This document shows positions 8,656-16,097 of a stretch of DNA of 31,675 bases, piece by piece. Positions within the stretch are counted from its first letter, which is position 1, and the number at the start of each line of letters is the position of its first letter. The notes beneath the pieces were generated by a model. That model was not told where the DNA came from. It did not search any database and was given only the letters and a program-made list of their open reading frames with translations. The stretch is taken from contig DAOUGC010000131.1 of NCBI GenBank assembly GCA_034429695.1, forward strand, positions 1-31,675, in the 5' to 3' direction. Origin of the DNA: DAOUGC01 sp034429695 (GTDB taxonomy: Bacteria > Chloroflexota > Anaerolineae > Anaerolineales > Anaerolineaceae). A program made the position numbers and the translations under genes.

Positions 8656-9108
8656 ATGCCGCCAAAATTCTCGCTTCAAACGGTACTGGATGTAAGGCAC
8701 ACACGCGTGGAAAAACTGGAAGGCGAACTGGCTGAGCTTGTCCACGCCCAGACAGAGGGCAAAATGTTGCTCATCTCGCTGGCAGAGTTGCAGGATGACC
8801 AGTTTGTCCAGTTACAGGAGTTGCAATCTGGCAATATCGATTTGTTCAGGGTGGCCCGTCTGCGTGAGAACATCGAACAGACAAAAGAGAAAATTGTTCA
8901 GGTGCAGGAAGCGCTCATTATTATTGCTGAGAAGATGGAAGCCAAACGCAAGGAACTGGTGACCGCCCGCCAGGATGAGGAAGTACTGGACACCCTGCGA
9001 CGAAAAGAGGTCGAGGAATGGACCCAGGAGCAGGACCGGCAGGAGCGCAACACGCAGGATGATATTTACATCGCGCGTGCTTATCGGCAGAGACCGCAGG
9101 AGGTGTAA
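8656..9108 (+). CDS. fliJ: Flagellar export chaperone FliJ
   Basis: FliJ is the coiled-coil stalk that inserts into the FliI hexamer and contacts FlhA. The 150-residue protein starts with the family pattern F-x-L-Q-x-V-L-D-x-R (residues 5-14) and is otherwise almost wholly charged coiled coil with Glu/Lys/Gln heptads. A C-terminal R-x-E-V-E-E-W-x-Q-E-Q-D-R-Q-E segment is typical of the family's last helix. Identification rests on position directly after fliI as well as on this pattern. Confidence 0.85.
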   Translation: MPPKFSLQTVLDVRHTRVEKLEGELAELVHAQTEGKMLLISLAELQDDQFVQLQELQSGNIDLFRVARLRENIEQTKEKIVQVQEALIIIAEKMEAKRKELVTARQDEEVLDTLRRKEVEEWTQEQDRQERNTQDDIYIARAYRQRPQEV

Positions 9109-9110
9109 GG

Positions 9111-9686
9111 ATGTTGGACAAAATCATGGCATCACAAATTCAGGCATCCATCAGTGAGATGATGTTCGCATTGATGGAAAAGAGCATGGCAAAGATTGAA
9201 GAGATGATTGAGAAGCTGGAGGAGAAGACCGATGCTTACAACCCCACCGGTTCCACCTCATCCGGCTACTTTTCAAACAGCGGGGCAGCGGTTAATGGTG
9301 ATTTTTCTCAATTGATCAACGAAGCCTCCGCCAAATATGGCGTGGATGCACGCCTGGTGCAGGCGGTAATTCGGGCTGAGTCCAATTTCAATCCATCAGC
9401 AGTCTCCCATGCCGGGGCAATGGGCTTGATGCAGCTCATGCCGGGCACTGCCCAGGGTTTGGGCGTTTCTGACCCCATGGACCCGGTACAAAATGTGGAT
9501 GGTGGTGTACGTTTGCTCCGGCAGTTATTGACCCGTTACGATGGCAAGGTGGAACTGGCGCTGGCCGCATACAATGCAGGCCCCGGTGCTGTTGACCGCT
9601 ACGGCGGCATTCCGCCTTATACAGAAACCCAGACCTACGTCACACGCATCATGAGCATTCTGGGTGAGAACGGAGTGGAGGCATAA
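9111..9686 (+). CDS. SLT-family lytic transglycosylase in the basal-body operon
   Basis: The C-terminal 115 residues form a soluble-lytic-transglycosylase domain that would cleave peptidoglycan glycan strands. The catalytic glutamate is Glu90 (IRAESNFNPSAVS context), followed by GLMQLMP (105-111) and AYNAGPG (153-159). The N-terminal 45 residues form an amphipathic, Met/Glu/Lys-rich helix, then a Ser/Gly linker. There is no Sec signal peptide, so export through the flagellar apparatus is likely. It occupies the slot after fliJ where Firmicutes carry ylxF/motE. It lies 2 bases before flgB, which suggests a role like the FlgJ muramidase in letting the rod through the wall. AGGAGGT precedes the ATG at 9111. 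Confidence 0.9.
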   Translation: MLDKIMASQIQASISEMMFALMEKSMAKIEEMIEKLEEKTDAYNPTGSTSSGYFSNSGAAVNGDFSQLINEASAKYGVDARLVQAVIRAESNFNPSAVSHAGAMGLMQLMPGTAQGLGVSDPMDPVQNVDGGVRLLRQLLTRYDGKVELALAAYNAGPGAVDRYGGIPPYTETQTYVTRIMSILGENGVEA

Positions 9687-9687
9687 C

Positions 9688-10089
9688 ATGAGTGTAATCG
9701 TTCCAGATGGAGCCATGCAGGCCGCCAAGATGGCGCTCAACGGTCTGGCGATGCGTCAGGAGATGATTGGTCAGAACATTGCCAATGTGGATACTCCAGG
9801 CTACCACGCCCAGAACCTGAGTTTTGAAAGCGCCGTAAAGAAAGCCATGCAGACCCAGGATGGTATGAGCATGGGTAGAACCCACGCTGCGCACCTGACC
9901 CCGGCGAGTGATTCCACCGCCTTCTTTACAGGTTTGCGCACCGGCGGCACCGAACGCGCCGACGGTAACAACGTGGATATTGATACAGAGCTGATCCAGA
10001 TGACCGAGACCGGACTCCGCTTCCAGACCCTCAGTCAAACGGTCAGCAAAAAACTGGCTCTCTTAAAAGCCATAGCTTCAGCGAGGTGA
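9688..10089 (+). CDS. flgB: Flagellar basal-body rod protein FlgB
   Basis: FlgB is the most proximal rod subunit. The 133-residue product has the rod-family N-terminal motif IGQNIANVDTPGYHAQ (about residues 27-42) and the FlgB-type linker NNVDIDTELIQMTETGLRFQTLSQTVSKKLALLK at the C-terminus. The ATG at 9688 is preferred over an upstream ATG at 9664, which lies inside the transglycosylase gene. It is unlinked from flgC (6.3 kb upstream in the same operon), whereas the two are nearly always adjacent. The stop overlaps the start region of fliK. Confidence 0.93.
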   Translation: MSVIVPDGAMQAAKMALNGLAMRQEMIGQNIANVDTPGYHAQNLSFESAVKKAMQTQDGMSMGRTHAAHLTPASDSTAFFTGLRTGGTERADGNNVDIDTELIQMTETGLRFQTLSQTVSKKLALLKAIASAR

Positions 10090-10091
10090 AA

Positions 10092-11315
10092 ATGAGCGAT
10101 CAATTGTTTGCGGTCGGCGCGACATCGCCGCCGGCCACCACCCAGGTTCGTTCGACGCGTTCCAGCACCCGGAACGATGGAACAACCGGGGCCAGCTTTG
10201 AGGACGAATTGCGCGCGCAGCAAACCCGCCAGGAAGCTTCTGAGCGCCCCGAGGCAGTTGAAAACAACCGCCCGGTGGAGCAGAAGAAACCGGTGGAGAC
10301 GCAGCAAACGCAGAATGAGCCTCAGACGGAGCAGCCTGACGGGGAAGAAACCGACGGGCAGGCTCCGGATGGTGGTGCAACTGTAGTGATTGACCCCAGT
10401 CTGCAATTGACCGAGGCGTTTGTGGACCCTGCGCTGGTCATCCAGCAGGTGAGTGGGCCCGTTGACCCGGCTGAGCTGGTTGAAGCATGCGCTGACGTTT
10501 GTGTGGATGCAGCAGCGCAGGACGCCAGCCATACAGCCCACACCACACCCATGACAATCGGCGAGAAAACCGCCCCGGATGCATCTCTGCAAGCGGAACA
10601 GAGCACTGCCAACGGGCAATCCTTTGCCGGGGTCATGATGGAACAGACAGGTGGAACCCAGGCTGAAGGCGGCATTGTAATTGATGCCTCACAGGCCAGC
10701 CGGCAGGCAGCCGCCCAACCAGTTGCCAGCCAGGAAACAAGACAAGCCGTGGGAGCCGCTGAAACAACGACCCCCGAAGCCGCCAGAAACACAACCAATG
10801 AAACACCTGCACAGGTGCAGCAGGTCAATGTGACCGATGCGCAAGCTGCAGTGAATGCACCCACAACCCAGGTGAATCAAGAGCTGGTCCGCGTGGCGGA
10901 AGCTCGTGCCCACGATATGGTCGCGCAGGTAACGCGGTCGATGGAAACGATGGTCAAGGGTGGGCAAAACTGGGTGCGTTTGCAGCTTTATCCTGAAGAT
11001 CTCGGAAAAGTGGACCTCAAGCTGGTCAGCCATCCCAACGGGGTGAATGTCACCATGATCGCTGAACAACCGGCTGCAGGAAAATTGCTCGAATCTCAGA
11101 TGAACGCGCTGCGTCAAACGCTGACCGAGGCAGGCATTCAGGTGGCGCATCTGGACATCAGTTTTGGCAACCCCCAGCAATCCCAGGGGGAAGCCTGGCA
11201 ACAACCACAGCCCAGATACACCAACGCTTCAAAATCAATGATCTCAGAAGTCGGTAGTGTGACCGGCGGTGAGGCATTGGAAGCGGCGCTACAGGGTGTT
11301 GACTACCGCATCTAA
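10092..11315 (+). CDS. fliK: Flagellar hook-length control protein FliK
   Basis: FliK is the secreted ruler that measures the hook and triggers the export switch in FlhB. The 407-residue protein has a long, low-complexity, Gln/Thr/Ala/Glu-rich N-terminal part (residues 1-285) and a compact C-terminal Flg_hook domain (about 290-370) with the motif V-R-L-Q-L-Y-P-E-D-L-G-K-V-D-L-K-L. The N-terminal composition is typical of rulers, which vary in length and sequence. GAGGTGA at 10084-10090 favours the ATG at 10092; an in-frame GTG at 10086 is possible. Confidence 0.9.
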   Translation: MSDQLFAVGATSPPATTQVRSTRSSTRNDGTTGASFEDELRAQQTRQEASERPEAVENNRPVEQKKPVETQQTQNEPQTEQPDGEETDGQAPDGGATVVIDPSLQLTEAFVDPALVIQQVSGPVDPAELVEACADVCVDAAAQDASHTAHTTPMTIGEKTAPDASLQAEQSTANGQSFAGVMMEQTGGTQAEGGIVIDASQASRQAAAQPVASQETRQAVGAAETTTPEAARNTTNETPAQVQQVNVTDAQAAVNAPTTQVNQELVRVAEARAHDMVAQVTRSMETMVKGGQNWVRLQLYPEDLGKVDLKLVSHPNGVNVTMIAEQPAAGKLLESQMNALRQTLTEAGIQVAHLDISFGNPQQSQGEAWQQPQPRYTNASKSMISEVGSVTGGEALEAALQGVDYRI

Positions 11316-11330
11316 CCCAGGAGAGACCCC

Positions 11331-11747
11331 ATGCAGGTAAATTCTGCCACGCAAGCCTTGATCGACCAGATCAATGGGACGACCAAGAGCAACGAAAAGA
11401 CCAATAATTTTGACGGCAACGACTTCATGCTGGTGCTGTTGGCGCAGTTGAAAAATCAGAATCCGCTTGAACCCCTTCAGGACAAGGATCTGATGGCGCA
11501 AATGGCACAGTTGAACTCGTTGCAGGAACTCAAAAATCTCAACAACCGCATGGATGAGATGTCTGCCGCCAGCCAGGCAGGCACTGCCGCCAGCCTGATC
11601 GGCAAGGTGGTGGAAGGCATCAATACCGAAGGCGACGTGGTTGAAGGCAGGGTGGAAGGCAGCGCGGTGGTCAATGGCGCGCATGTCCTGCTGATCAACA
11701 ACTTCCATGTGCCGTTGAAATCCATTGTGGAAGTCCGTGAGGACTGA
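11331..11747 (+). CDS. flgD: Flagellar hook assembly protein FlgD (short form)
   Basis: FlgD is the scaffold cap for hook growth. The 138-residue product has the conserved N-terminal region with F-L-x-L-L-L-x-Q-L-K-x-Q-x-P-L-x-P-x-x-x-x-x-x-M-x-x-Q (read here as DFMLVLLAQLKNQNPLEPLQ onward, about residues 30-60). A short strand-rich tail follows. It lacks the Ig-like and tudor-like domains of enteric FlgD (about 230 residues), as do the short Bacillus homologues. CAGGAGAG precedes the ATG. Confidence 0.92.
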   Translation: MQVNSATQALIDQINGTTKSNEKTNNFDGNDFMLVLLAQLKNQNPLEPLQDKDLMAQMAQLNSLQELKNLNNRMDEMSAASQAGTAASLIGKVVEGINTEGDVVEGRVEGSAVVNGAHVLLINNFHVPLKSIVEVRED

Positions 11748-11768
11748 CCCGCGAACGGGAGCTGACTA

Positions 11769-12218
11769 ATGGATGATTCTTATCGCATCCAGTTTCCAGG
11801 ACCCGGAGTAACCCAACCGGTCACTCCTTCGGTCAATCCGCAGGGTCAGGCCAACCGGCCAGCCGCCACACCGGGCACGGGTGAAACCAGCTTTGCTGAT
11901 ACCCTGGCCGAGGTGCAGGGGGTGCGTTTCTCCAATCATGCGAAGAATCGCATGGAACACCGCAACATCAACCTTGGCGATGACGGTCTCACCCGGCTTG
12001 CCCAGGCGGTGGATAAAGCTGAAAAACGCGGTGGAAACGCCTCTCTTGTGCTGGTGGACGATCTCGCGTTCATCGTCAATGTACGCGAACGTCTGGTGGT
12101 AACCGCGCTGGATACTGATCACCGCGGAGATGGTGTGTTCACACAAATCGACAGCGTTGTTTTTGCAGACCCGGCTTCGACCGCCGCAGAAACGAACGAC
12201 AACGGGATTACCGCATAA
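11769..12218 (+). CDS. Flagellar operon protein of the TIGR02530 type
   Basis: This 149-residue protein matches the small family found between flgD and flgE in many bacteria, and it sits in exactly that slot. The recognisable core is F-S-x-H-A-x-x-R-M-x-x-R-x-I-x-L (residues 54-69), followed by a helix with AVDKAEKRGG, a strand pair LVLVDDLAFIVNVRERLVVTA, and a C-terminal FTQIDSVVF segment. The first 45 residues are Pro/Gly/Gln-rich and look disordered. Its molecular role is unknown; the position implies hook assembly. Confidence 0.85.
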   Translation: MDDSYRIQFPGPGVTQPVTPSVNPQGQANRPAATPGTGETSFADTLAEVQGVRFSNHAKNRMEHRNINLGDDGLTRLAQAVDKAEKRGGNASLVLVDDLAFIVNVRERLVVTALDTDHRGDGVFTQIDSVVFADPASTAAETNDNGITA

Positions 12219-12231
12219 TCATTATTTTGAT

Positions 12232-12262
12232 TACAGGCCGGCCCTCATGGAGGAAGCCTGTA
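12232..12262 (+). promoter_or_regulatory. leader hairpin upstream of flgE
   Basis: A 7-base-pair inverted repeat (TACAGGC and GCCTGTA) encloses a 17-base loop containing ATGGAGGA. It ends 6 bases before the flgE ribosome site (AGGAGA). No T-run follows, so it is not a terminator. It may affect flgE translation or mRNA processing, but this is only inferred. Confidence 0.3.
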
Positions 12263-12280
12263 CCTTCAGGAGAGTAAAAA

Positions 12281-13528
12281 ATGTTACGCTCAATGTTTAC
12301 CGCAATCAGTTCGTTGACCCTGCACCAGTCCTTTTTGGATGTGGTGGCAGACAACCTGGCAAATGCCAACACGCCGGGTTTCAAGACCAATCGTGTGCTG
12401 TTTCAGGATCAGTTTGCCCAGATGCTGAACCCCGGTTCGGCGCCATCTGATGAAGCGGGTGGCATCAACCCCACGCAAATTGGCCTTGGCGTGCAACTGG
12501 GTTACATTTCACCGGTGTTCACGCAGGGTATGCTGCAGGGTACGGGGCGCAACCTGGACGTTGCCGTGCAGGGTGATGGTTTCCTGATGTATATGGGAAC
12601 CAACGGCATGAAGTATTCACGCGAAGGTTCATTGCAGATCGACTCATCCGGCTACCTGGTCAATTCATCCACCGGTTTGCGCGTTCAGGGTTGGACACTG
12701 GCAACCGGCGAATCCGGACCCATCGACAACAACCAGCCGGTTGATGACATCAACATCCCCATGGACCTGACCCTGGCGGCTGACACCACCAGCATGTTGT
12801 TTGGCGGCAACCTGGATTCACAAACCCCTGTTCCCCCACTTGGTTCAGGAGAGGTGAATACGTACGATACCACCGTGGCTGTGTATGACTCGTTGGGAAC
12901 CTCGCACCCGTTGACGATCCGCTTTACCCGCACAGCCAATGACACCTGGGGATGGGCAGTGCACAATACCACCGGAGCGGCGGGTTCTGGAACCATCACT
13001 TTCAATGCCGATGGGCAGGCAGCTCCAACGTCAATTTATGATAACGCCATCACCATCACCGGAACCATGGGTGCCTCCAATATGACCATCGACCTGGACC
13101 TGCGAGGCGTGACCATGCTGGATGCCAATAACACCATTTCCGCCACCTATCAGGATGGTCTGGCTGCCGGCGCGGTCTCGGATGTGTTCATTGCTCCCAA
13201 CACCGGTGAAATCTTCCTGCTGTACTCAAACGGCCTCAAGCAACTTGCCGGTCAGATCGGTCTGGCGAAGTTCTCCAACCCGTCCGGTCTGATCCGCGAA
13301 GGGCACAGCATGTATACCAGCAGTCTTAACTCCGGTGAGCCCAATGTGGGTGCACCCAATGACGGCTCGCGCGGCGCACTGGTTTCCAGCTACCTCGAAG
13401 CCTCCAATGTGGATATGGCACAGGAATTCACCAACATGATCCTGGCTCAGCGCGGTTTCCAGGCTTCCTCCCGGGTCATCACCACGTCGGATGAAATGTT
13501 GCTGGAACTTGTGAATCTGAAGCGTTAG
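12281..13528 (+). CDS. flgE: Flagellar hook protein FlgE
   Basis: FlgE polymerises into the hook, the universal joint between rod and filament. The 415-residue protein has the family N-terminus (ISSLTLHQSFLDVVADNLANANTPGFK-like, residues 8-34), the GNLDVAVQGDGF motif (about 90-101), two middle beta domains exposed on the hook, and the C-terminal helix with SNVDMAQEFTNMILAQRGFQASSRVITTSDEML. It closes the basal-body operon and is followed by a strong terminator. Confidence 0.96.
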   Translation: MLRSMFTAISSLTLHQSFLDVVADNLANANTPGFKTNRVLFQDQFAQMLNPGSAPSDEAGGINPTQIGLGVQLGYISPVFTQGMLQGTGRNLDVAVQGDGFLMYMGTNGMKYSREGSLQIDSSGYLVNSSTGLRVQGWTLATGESGPIDNNQPVDDINIPMDLTLAADTTSMLFGGNLDSQTPVPPLGSGEVNTYDTTVAVYDSLGTSHPLTIRFTRTANDTWGWAVHNTTGAAGSGTITFNADGQAAPTSIYDNAITITGTMGASNMTIDLDLRGVTMLDANNTISATYQDGLAAGAVSDVFIAPNTGEIFLLYSNGLKQLAGQIGLAKFSNPSGLIREGHSMYTSSLNSGEPNVGAPNDGSRGALVSSYLEASNVDMAQEFTNMILAQRGFQASSRVITTSDEMLLELVNLKR

Positions 13529-13547
13529 CCGATAATTAATTAACGGT

Positions 13548-13602
13548 GGAGGACACAGGCAGCGCTGCTTCAGGCTGTGACCCGCCTGTGTCCTCCTTTT
13601 TG
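13548..13602 (+). terminator. intrinsic terminator after flgE
   Basis: A perfect 13-base-pair stem (GGAGGACACAGGC and GCCTGTGTCCTCC) with a 23-base loop is followed by TTTTTG. This is one of the strongest terminators in the window and ends the flgC-to-flgE operon 20 bases past the flgE stop. Confidence 0.92.
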
Positions 13603-13610
13603 TTATTGCA

Positions 13611-13658
13611 TCATGATGGAGTTTCGGTAATACTTGGGTAACCGTACTTTCATCATGA
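13611..13658 (+). promoter_or_regulatory. 48-base imperfect dyad in the leader of the FliK-like operon
   Basis: Outer arms TCATGATG and CATCATGA and inner arms CGGT and ACCG are perfectly nested, with matching 6-base gaps and a 12-base centre. It lies between the flgE terminator and the FliK-like gene, where this unit's promoter should be. It could be an operator or a leader RNA hairpin. An A-run follows the dyad on the plus strand, so it is not a forward terminator. Confidence 0.4.
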
Positions 13659-13696
13659 AAAAAACCAATGGTTCCTGAACCAGAGGATGGGTTAGC

Positions 13697-15052
13697 ATGA
13701 CGATGAACATCCCCGGACCACCAGTCATCGCCAACGTCCAGAGACCGGACGAAGGTGGTCTGTCGCTGCGGCTCAATCAGCGTGTAATGGCTGAGGTGTT
13801 GCAGGTATCAGGGGATAATGTTACCCTGGCCATTCAGGGGGTAAGGGTGGTGGCCAAGATGGCCTCGTCAGAAATGGCCGCAACCCTGGCTGAGCGTCAA
13901 ACTGCCCAGTTTGTATTGAGAGAGTTTTCCTCGGATATGATCCGGTTGCAACTGGTCCCGCCGGATGGTCAGATGACCGCCCCAACCAACACGCGCGACC
14001 TGGCATCGCAATTGTTGCAACGTATGAACGTGGACATGGATGCGCAGAATCTCATGATTGCCAGGGCTCTGGTTGCCAAGGGCATGATGGTGGATGCTGC
14101 GACCATTCAAGAACTAAGAACAGCCTTGAATGGCCTGACAAACTGGGGTGAAAATGAAGTGAACCTGGCGGCCACATTGAAGGGCGCGGGTTTGCCGCTA
14201 AACGCCGAGACTTTGAAACTGGTTCTTTCGGCTCCCAACAACCTGGCTGAGCCCATGTCTGAACTGATGGCTCAAATGCGATCCCTGCTGGCATCCAATA
14301 ATCTATCACCCGAATTGCGCGCCAATTTGCAGGCAACGCTGGACGGTCTGCGTGGCGCGATCCTCACTTGGAATGGATCGGCTGAGGAGATGGAAAGCGG
14401 GCTGGCGCGAATGTTCCAGTCGCTTGGCAGATCCGTTGAACGCGACCTGGCGATGGTTCTGGCACGTTCTTCCGGGGATGATGAGGCGGCCGCCGGTTTG
14501 ATGACCCGACTGGGGTTGTTGCATCAGCAGTTGCATGCTGCCGGGGCGCACCGCGCAGCCGAAAGCCTTGAGCGTTTCATGGACAGCGTGCGTGTGATGC
14601 AATACTATAACATCCCTCCTGAAAACGAACCGGTGGGCGGGCAGTGGGCGCGGTTGGAACTACCCATGCAGGCGCAGGGTCTTGCACAAAATCCCCCAGA
14701 GAACCTGCAGGAAGCCACTTTGCGGGTGGCATATCAAAAAGAAGGGGCCGCGCGCAAGGTTGACCCTGGCTATACCCGCCTGATCATTCAGGTGGATCTG
14801 GCGCAGGGGCAGACACTGGAAGTGGATCTTTCCATTGTGGATCGCACCATCTCAGCCAACCTGACAGCCACAACGGATGGTCTGTGCGGATTGGCAGAGG
14901 ATGAACTGCCGTCCTTCAAGGAAGGTCTGGCTGCGATTGGTTTCAACCTGCAGGCGTCGCGCAGTGAAGTGGGCAACCCTGGTAAAATGACGCCGGGGGG
15001 TGCCTCTGGGGATGCCCGCAAAGATGACGGCATTTTGAGTGTGAGTGTGTAA
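13697..15052 (+). CDS. Second FliK-like protein (Bacillus YlqG-type)
   Basis: The 451-residue product is probably a cytoplasmic or exported helper related to FliK. The N-terminal 100 residues form a strand-rich domain (VMAEVLQVSGDNVTLAIQG-like). The middle is helical (about 100-310). The C-terminal 120 residues look like a divergent Flg_hook domain, with LRVAYQ, YTRLIIQVDL, LEVDLSIVDRTISANL and LPSFKEGLAAIGF segments. The gene directly downstream is a free FlhB C-domain, the same pairing as ylqG-ylqH in Bacillus. Its exact function is unknown. An in-frame ATG at 13703 is an alternative start. Confidence 0.7.
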   Translation: MTMNIPGPPVIANVQRPDEGGLSLRLNQRVMAEVLQVSGDNVTLAIQGVRVVAKMASSEMAATLAERQTAQFVLREFSSDMIRLQLVPPDGQMTAPTNTRDLASQLLQRMNVDMDAQNLMIARALVAKGMMVDAATIQELRTALNGLTNWGENEVNLAATLKGAGLPLNAETLKLVLSAPNNLAEPMSELMAQMRSLLASNNLSPELRANLQATLDGLRGAILTWNGSAEEMESGLARMFQSLGRSVERDLAMVLARSSGDDEAAAGLMTRLGLLHQQLHAAGAHRAAESLERFMDSVRVMQYYNIPPENEPVGGQWARLELPMQAQGLAQNPPENLQEATLRVAYQKEGAARKVDPGYTRLIIQVDLAQGQTLEVDLSIVDRTISANLTATTDGLCGLAEDELPSFKEGLAAIGFNLQASRSEVGNPGKMTPGGASGDARKDDGILSVSV

Positions 15053-15054
15053 CC

Positions 15055-15384
15055 ATGAGTTTTCATGTGATACGCAGTTATAATAATAATGAAGAGAGCC
15101 AGGGAGGAAAAAGGCGAAAAGCCACGGCATTAAGGTATAATCCCACCCAGGATGACGCACCGCGGGTCATTGCGTCCGGGAAGGGTGTGATCGCGGAACA
15201 GATTATCGCACTGGCCAAGGAGAACGGAATCCCCATTCATGAAGATCCGTTGCTGGTGGAAGCGCTTTCGCACGTTGAAGTGGATGACACCATTCCACCC
15301 GAATTGTACAGAGTGGTTGCCGAAGTACTGGCATACATCTACAGAATTCGGTTAAAATATAACAAGAATGGAATATCCACTTAG
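15055..15384 (+). CDS. FlhB C-terminal domain homologue (FlhX/YlqH type)
   Basis: The 109-residue product lacks the membrane domain of FlhB but matches its cytoplasmic export-switch domain from just after the cleavage site. The segment APRVIASGKGVIAEQIIALA through TIPPELYRVVAEVLAYIYR (about residues 32-98) parallels APRVLAKGAYIVAEKIVALA and SPELYTAMAEVLAYVYR in the full FlhB at 25764-26831. There is no N-P-T-H autocleavage tetrapeptide (N-P-T-Q is present but in a different context). Homologues in other bacteria can partly replace the cleaved FlhB fragment. It starts 2 bases after the FliK-like gene. Confidence 0.88.
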   Translation: MSFHVIRSYNNNEESQGGKRRKATALRYNPTQDDAPRVIASGKGVIAEQIIALAKENGIPIHEDPLLVEALSHVEVDDTIPPELYRVVAEVLAYIYRIRLKYNKNGIST

Positions 15385-15391
15385 GTCATCC

Positions 15392-15727
15392 ATGAGCGAT
15401 ACGAATAACTCACAGAGCGAACAACGACGGAAACATTTTCGACTGGTCTACCCTCCTGCGTATGCTCCGACCATTAAGATCAGCGGGCATCGGTTTTTTA
15501 TTATTGACTTATCCGAGCAGGGCATCCGTTTTTACAACCCATTTCGTATTCGCATGCCTGAGGACATTTTTTCTGGCGAAGTGCAACTGCATGAAGGTCC
15601 GCCCATTAAAGTTGTTGGCAGGGTGATCCGCATTACCCCAACTGATGTTGCGCTGTCTCTTATTCGGGGCGTGCCATACAAAACCATCATGGATGAACAG
15701 CTTTACTTGATGAAGGTTTCCAGATAA
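15392..15727 (+). CDS. PilZ-domain protein (c-di-GMP receptor)
   Basis: This 111-residue protein is a lone PilZ domain. It has both c-di-GMP-binding motifs: R-x-x-x-R (Arg13-Arg17, in RRKHFR) and D-x-S-x-x-G (Asp39-Gly44, in DLSEQG). It lacks the YcgR-N domain of classical flagellar brakes. The ATG at 15392 is preferred because TAGGT lies at a suitable distance and the upstream ATG at 15368 would overlap the previous gene. Its place at the end of a flagellar unit suggests it couples c-di-GMP to motility or export, but the target is unknown. Confidence 0.88.
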   Translation: MSDTNNSQSEQRRKHFRLVYPPAYAPTIKISGHRFFIIDLSEQGIRFYNPFRIRMPEDIFSGEVQLHEGPPIKVVGRVIRITPTDVALSLIRGVPYKTIMDEQLYLMKVSR

Positions 15728-15747
15728 AGGTTTCCAGGGGATAAATC

Positions 15748-15777
15748 AAAACTCGCAACGTCAGTTGCGAGTTTTTT
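15748..15777. terminator. bidirectional intrinsic terminator between pilZ and csrA
   Basis: A perfect 9-base-pair G+C-containing stem (ACTCGCAAC and GTTGCGAGT, 4-base GTCA loop) is extended by flanking AAA/TTT pairs. It has a T-run on the plus side and an A-run on the left, so it works for both converging transcripts: the PilZ gene from the left and csrA from the right. Confidence 0.92.
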
Positions 15778-15780
15778 CAT

Positions 15781-16083
15781 CTATGTTTCAGGCGGTGGTG
15801 GGGTGGGGGAACCAGTTTCGTCTGCATTTTCATCCGGAAGGGCGTCATCCAGAAGCAAATCCCTCAGGGATTTCAGGATCTCGCCCTCGGTTTGGCTGGC
15901 CATTCGAGACTGGATTAATTCCTGTTCCACGACGGCCTGGTGCAACTCACTGCGTAAAATGGGGATCTCGCGCGGGGCATTAATGCCGATCTTTACTTTA
16001 TCCCCTTCGATCCCCAGAATGGTAATGGTGATCTTGTCATCAACTATGATGCTTTCGTTGACCTTGCGCATCAAAACAAGCAT
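15781..16083 (-). CDS. csrA: Carbon storage regulator CsrA (with C-terminal extension)
   Basis: CsrA is a dimeric RNA-binding protein that blocks translation of target mRNAs such as flagellin by binding GGA motifs near the ribosome site. Residues 1-50 match the family core, with the RNA-contacting Arg6 and Arg44 (the latter in P-I-L-R-S-E). The total of 100 residues is longer than the usual 60-75. The extra C-terminal part is helical and acidic and ends in a Gly-Ser-Pro-rich tail. It follows flgL directly, as in Bacillus, but the usual antagonist gene fliW is absent from this position. Confidence 0.95.
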   Translation of the reverse strand: MLVLMRKVNESIIVDDKITITILGIEGDKVKIGINAPREIPILRSELHQAVVEQELIQSRMASQTEGEILKSLRDLLLDDALPDENADETGSPTPPPPET

Positions 16084-16097
16084 GGCAGTCTCCAGAC

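Noticed and set aside
9664..9687. Upstream ATG for flgB
   Set aside because: It lies within the transglycosylase gene in another frame. The ATG at 9688 gives the usual rod-protein N-terminus.
13509..13535. GCCGATAA at 13528-13535 just after the flgE stop, as a possible sigma-28 promoter
   Set aside because: The -10 half is perfect, but the -35 half at the correct spacing (TTGTGAAT) does not match TAAAGTTT, and a terminator follows directly.
13548..13602. Possible riboswitch in the flgE to FliK-like gap
   Set aside because: The strong stem plus T-run is a plain terminator. No conserved riboswitch core, such as that of the c-di-GMP class, was visible.
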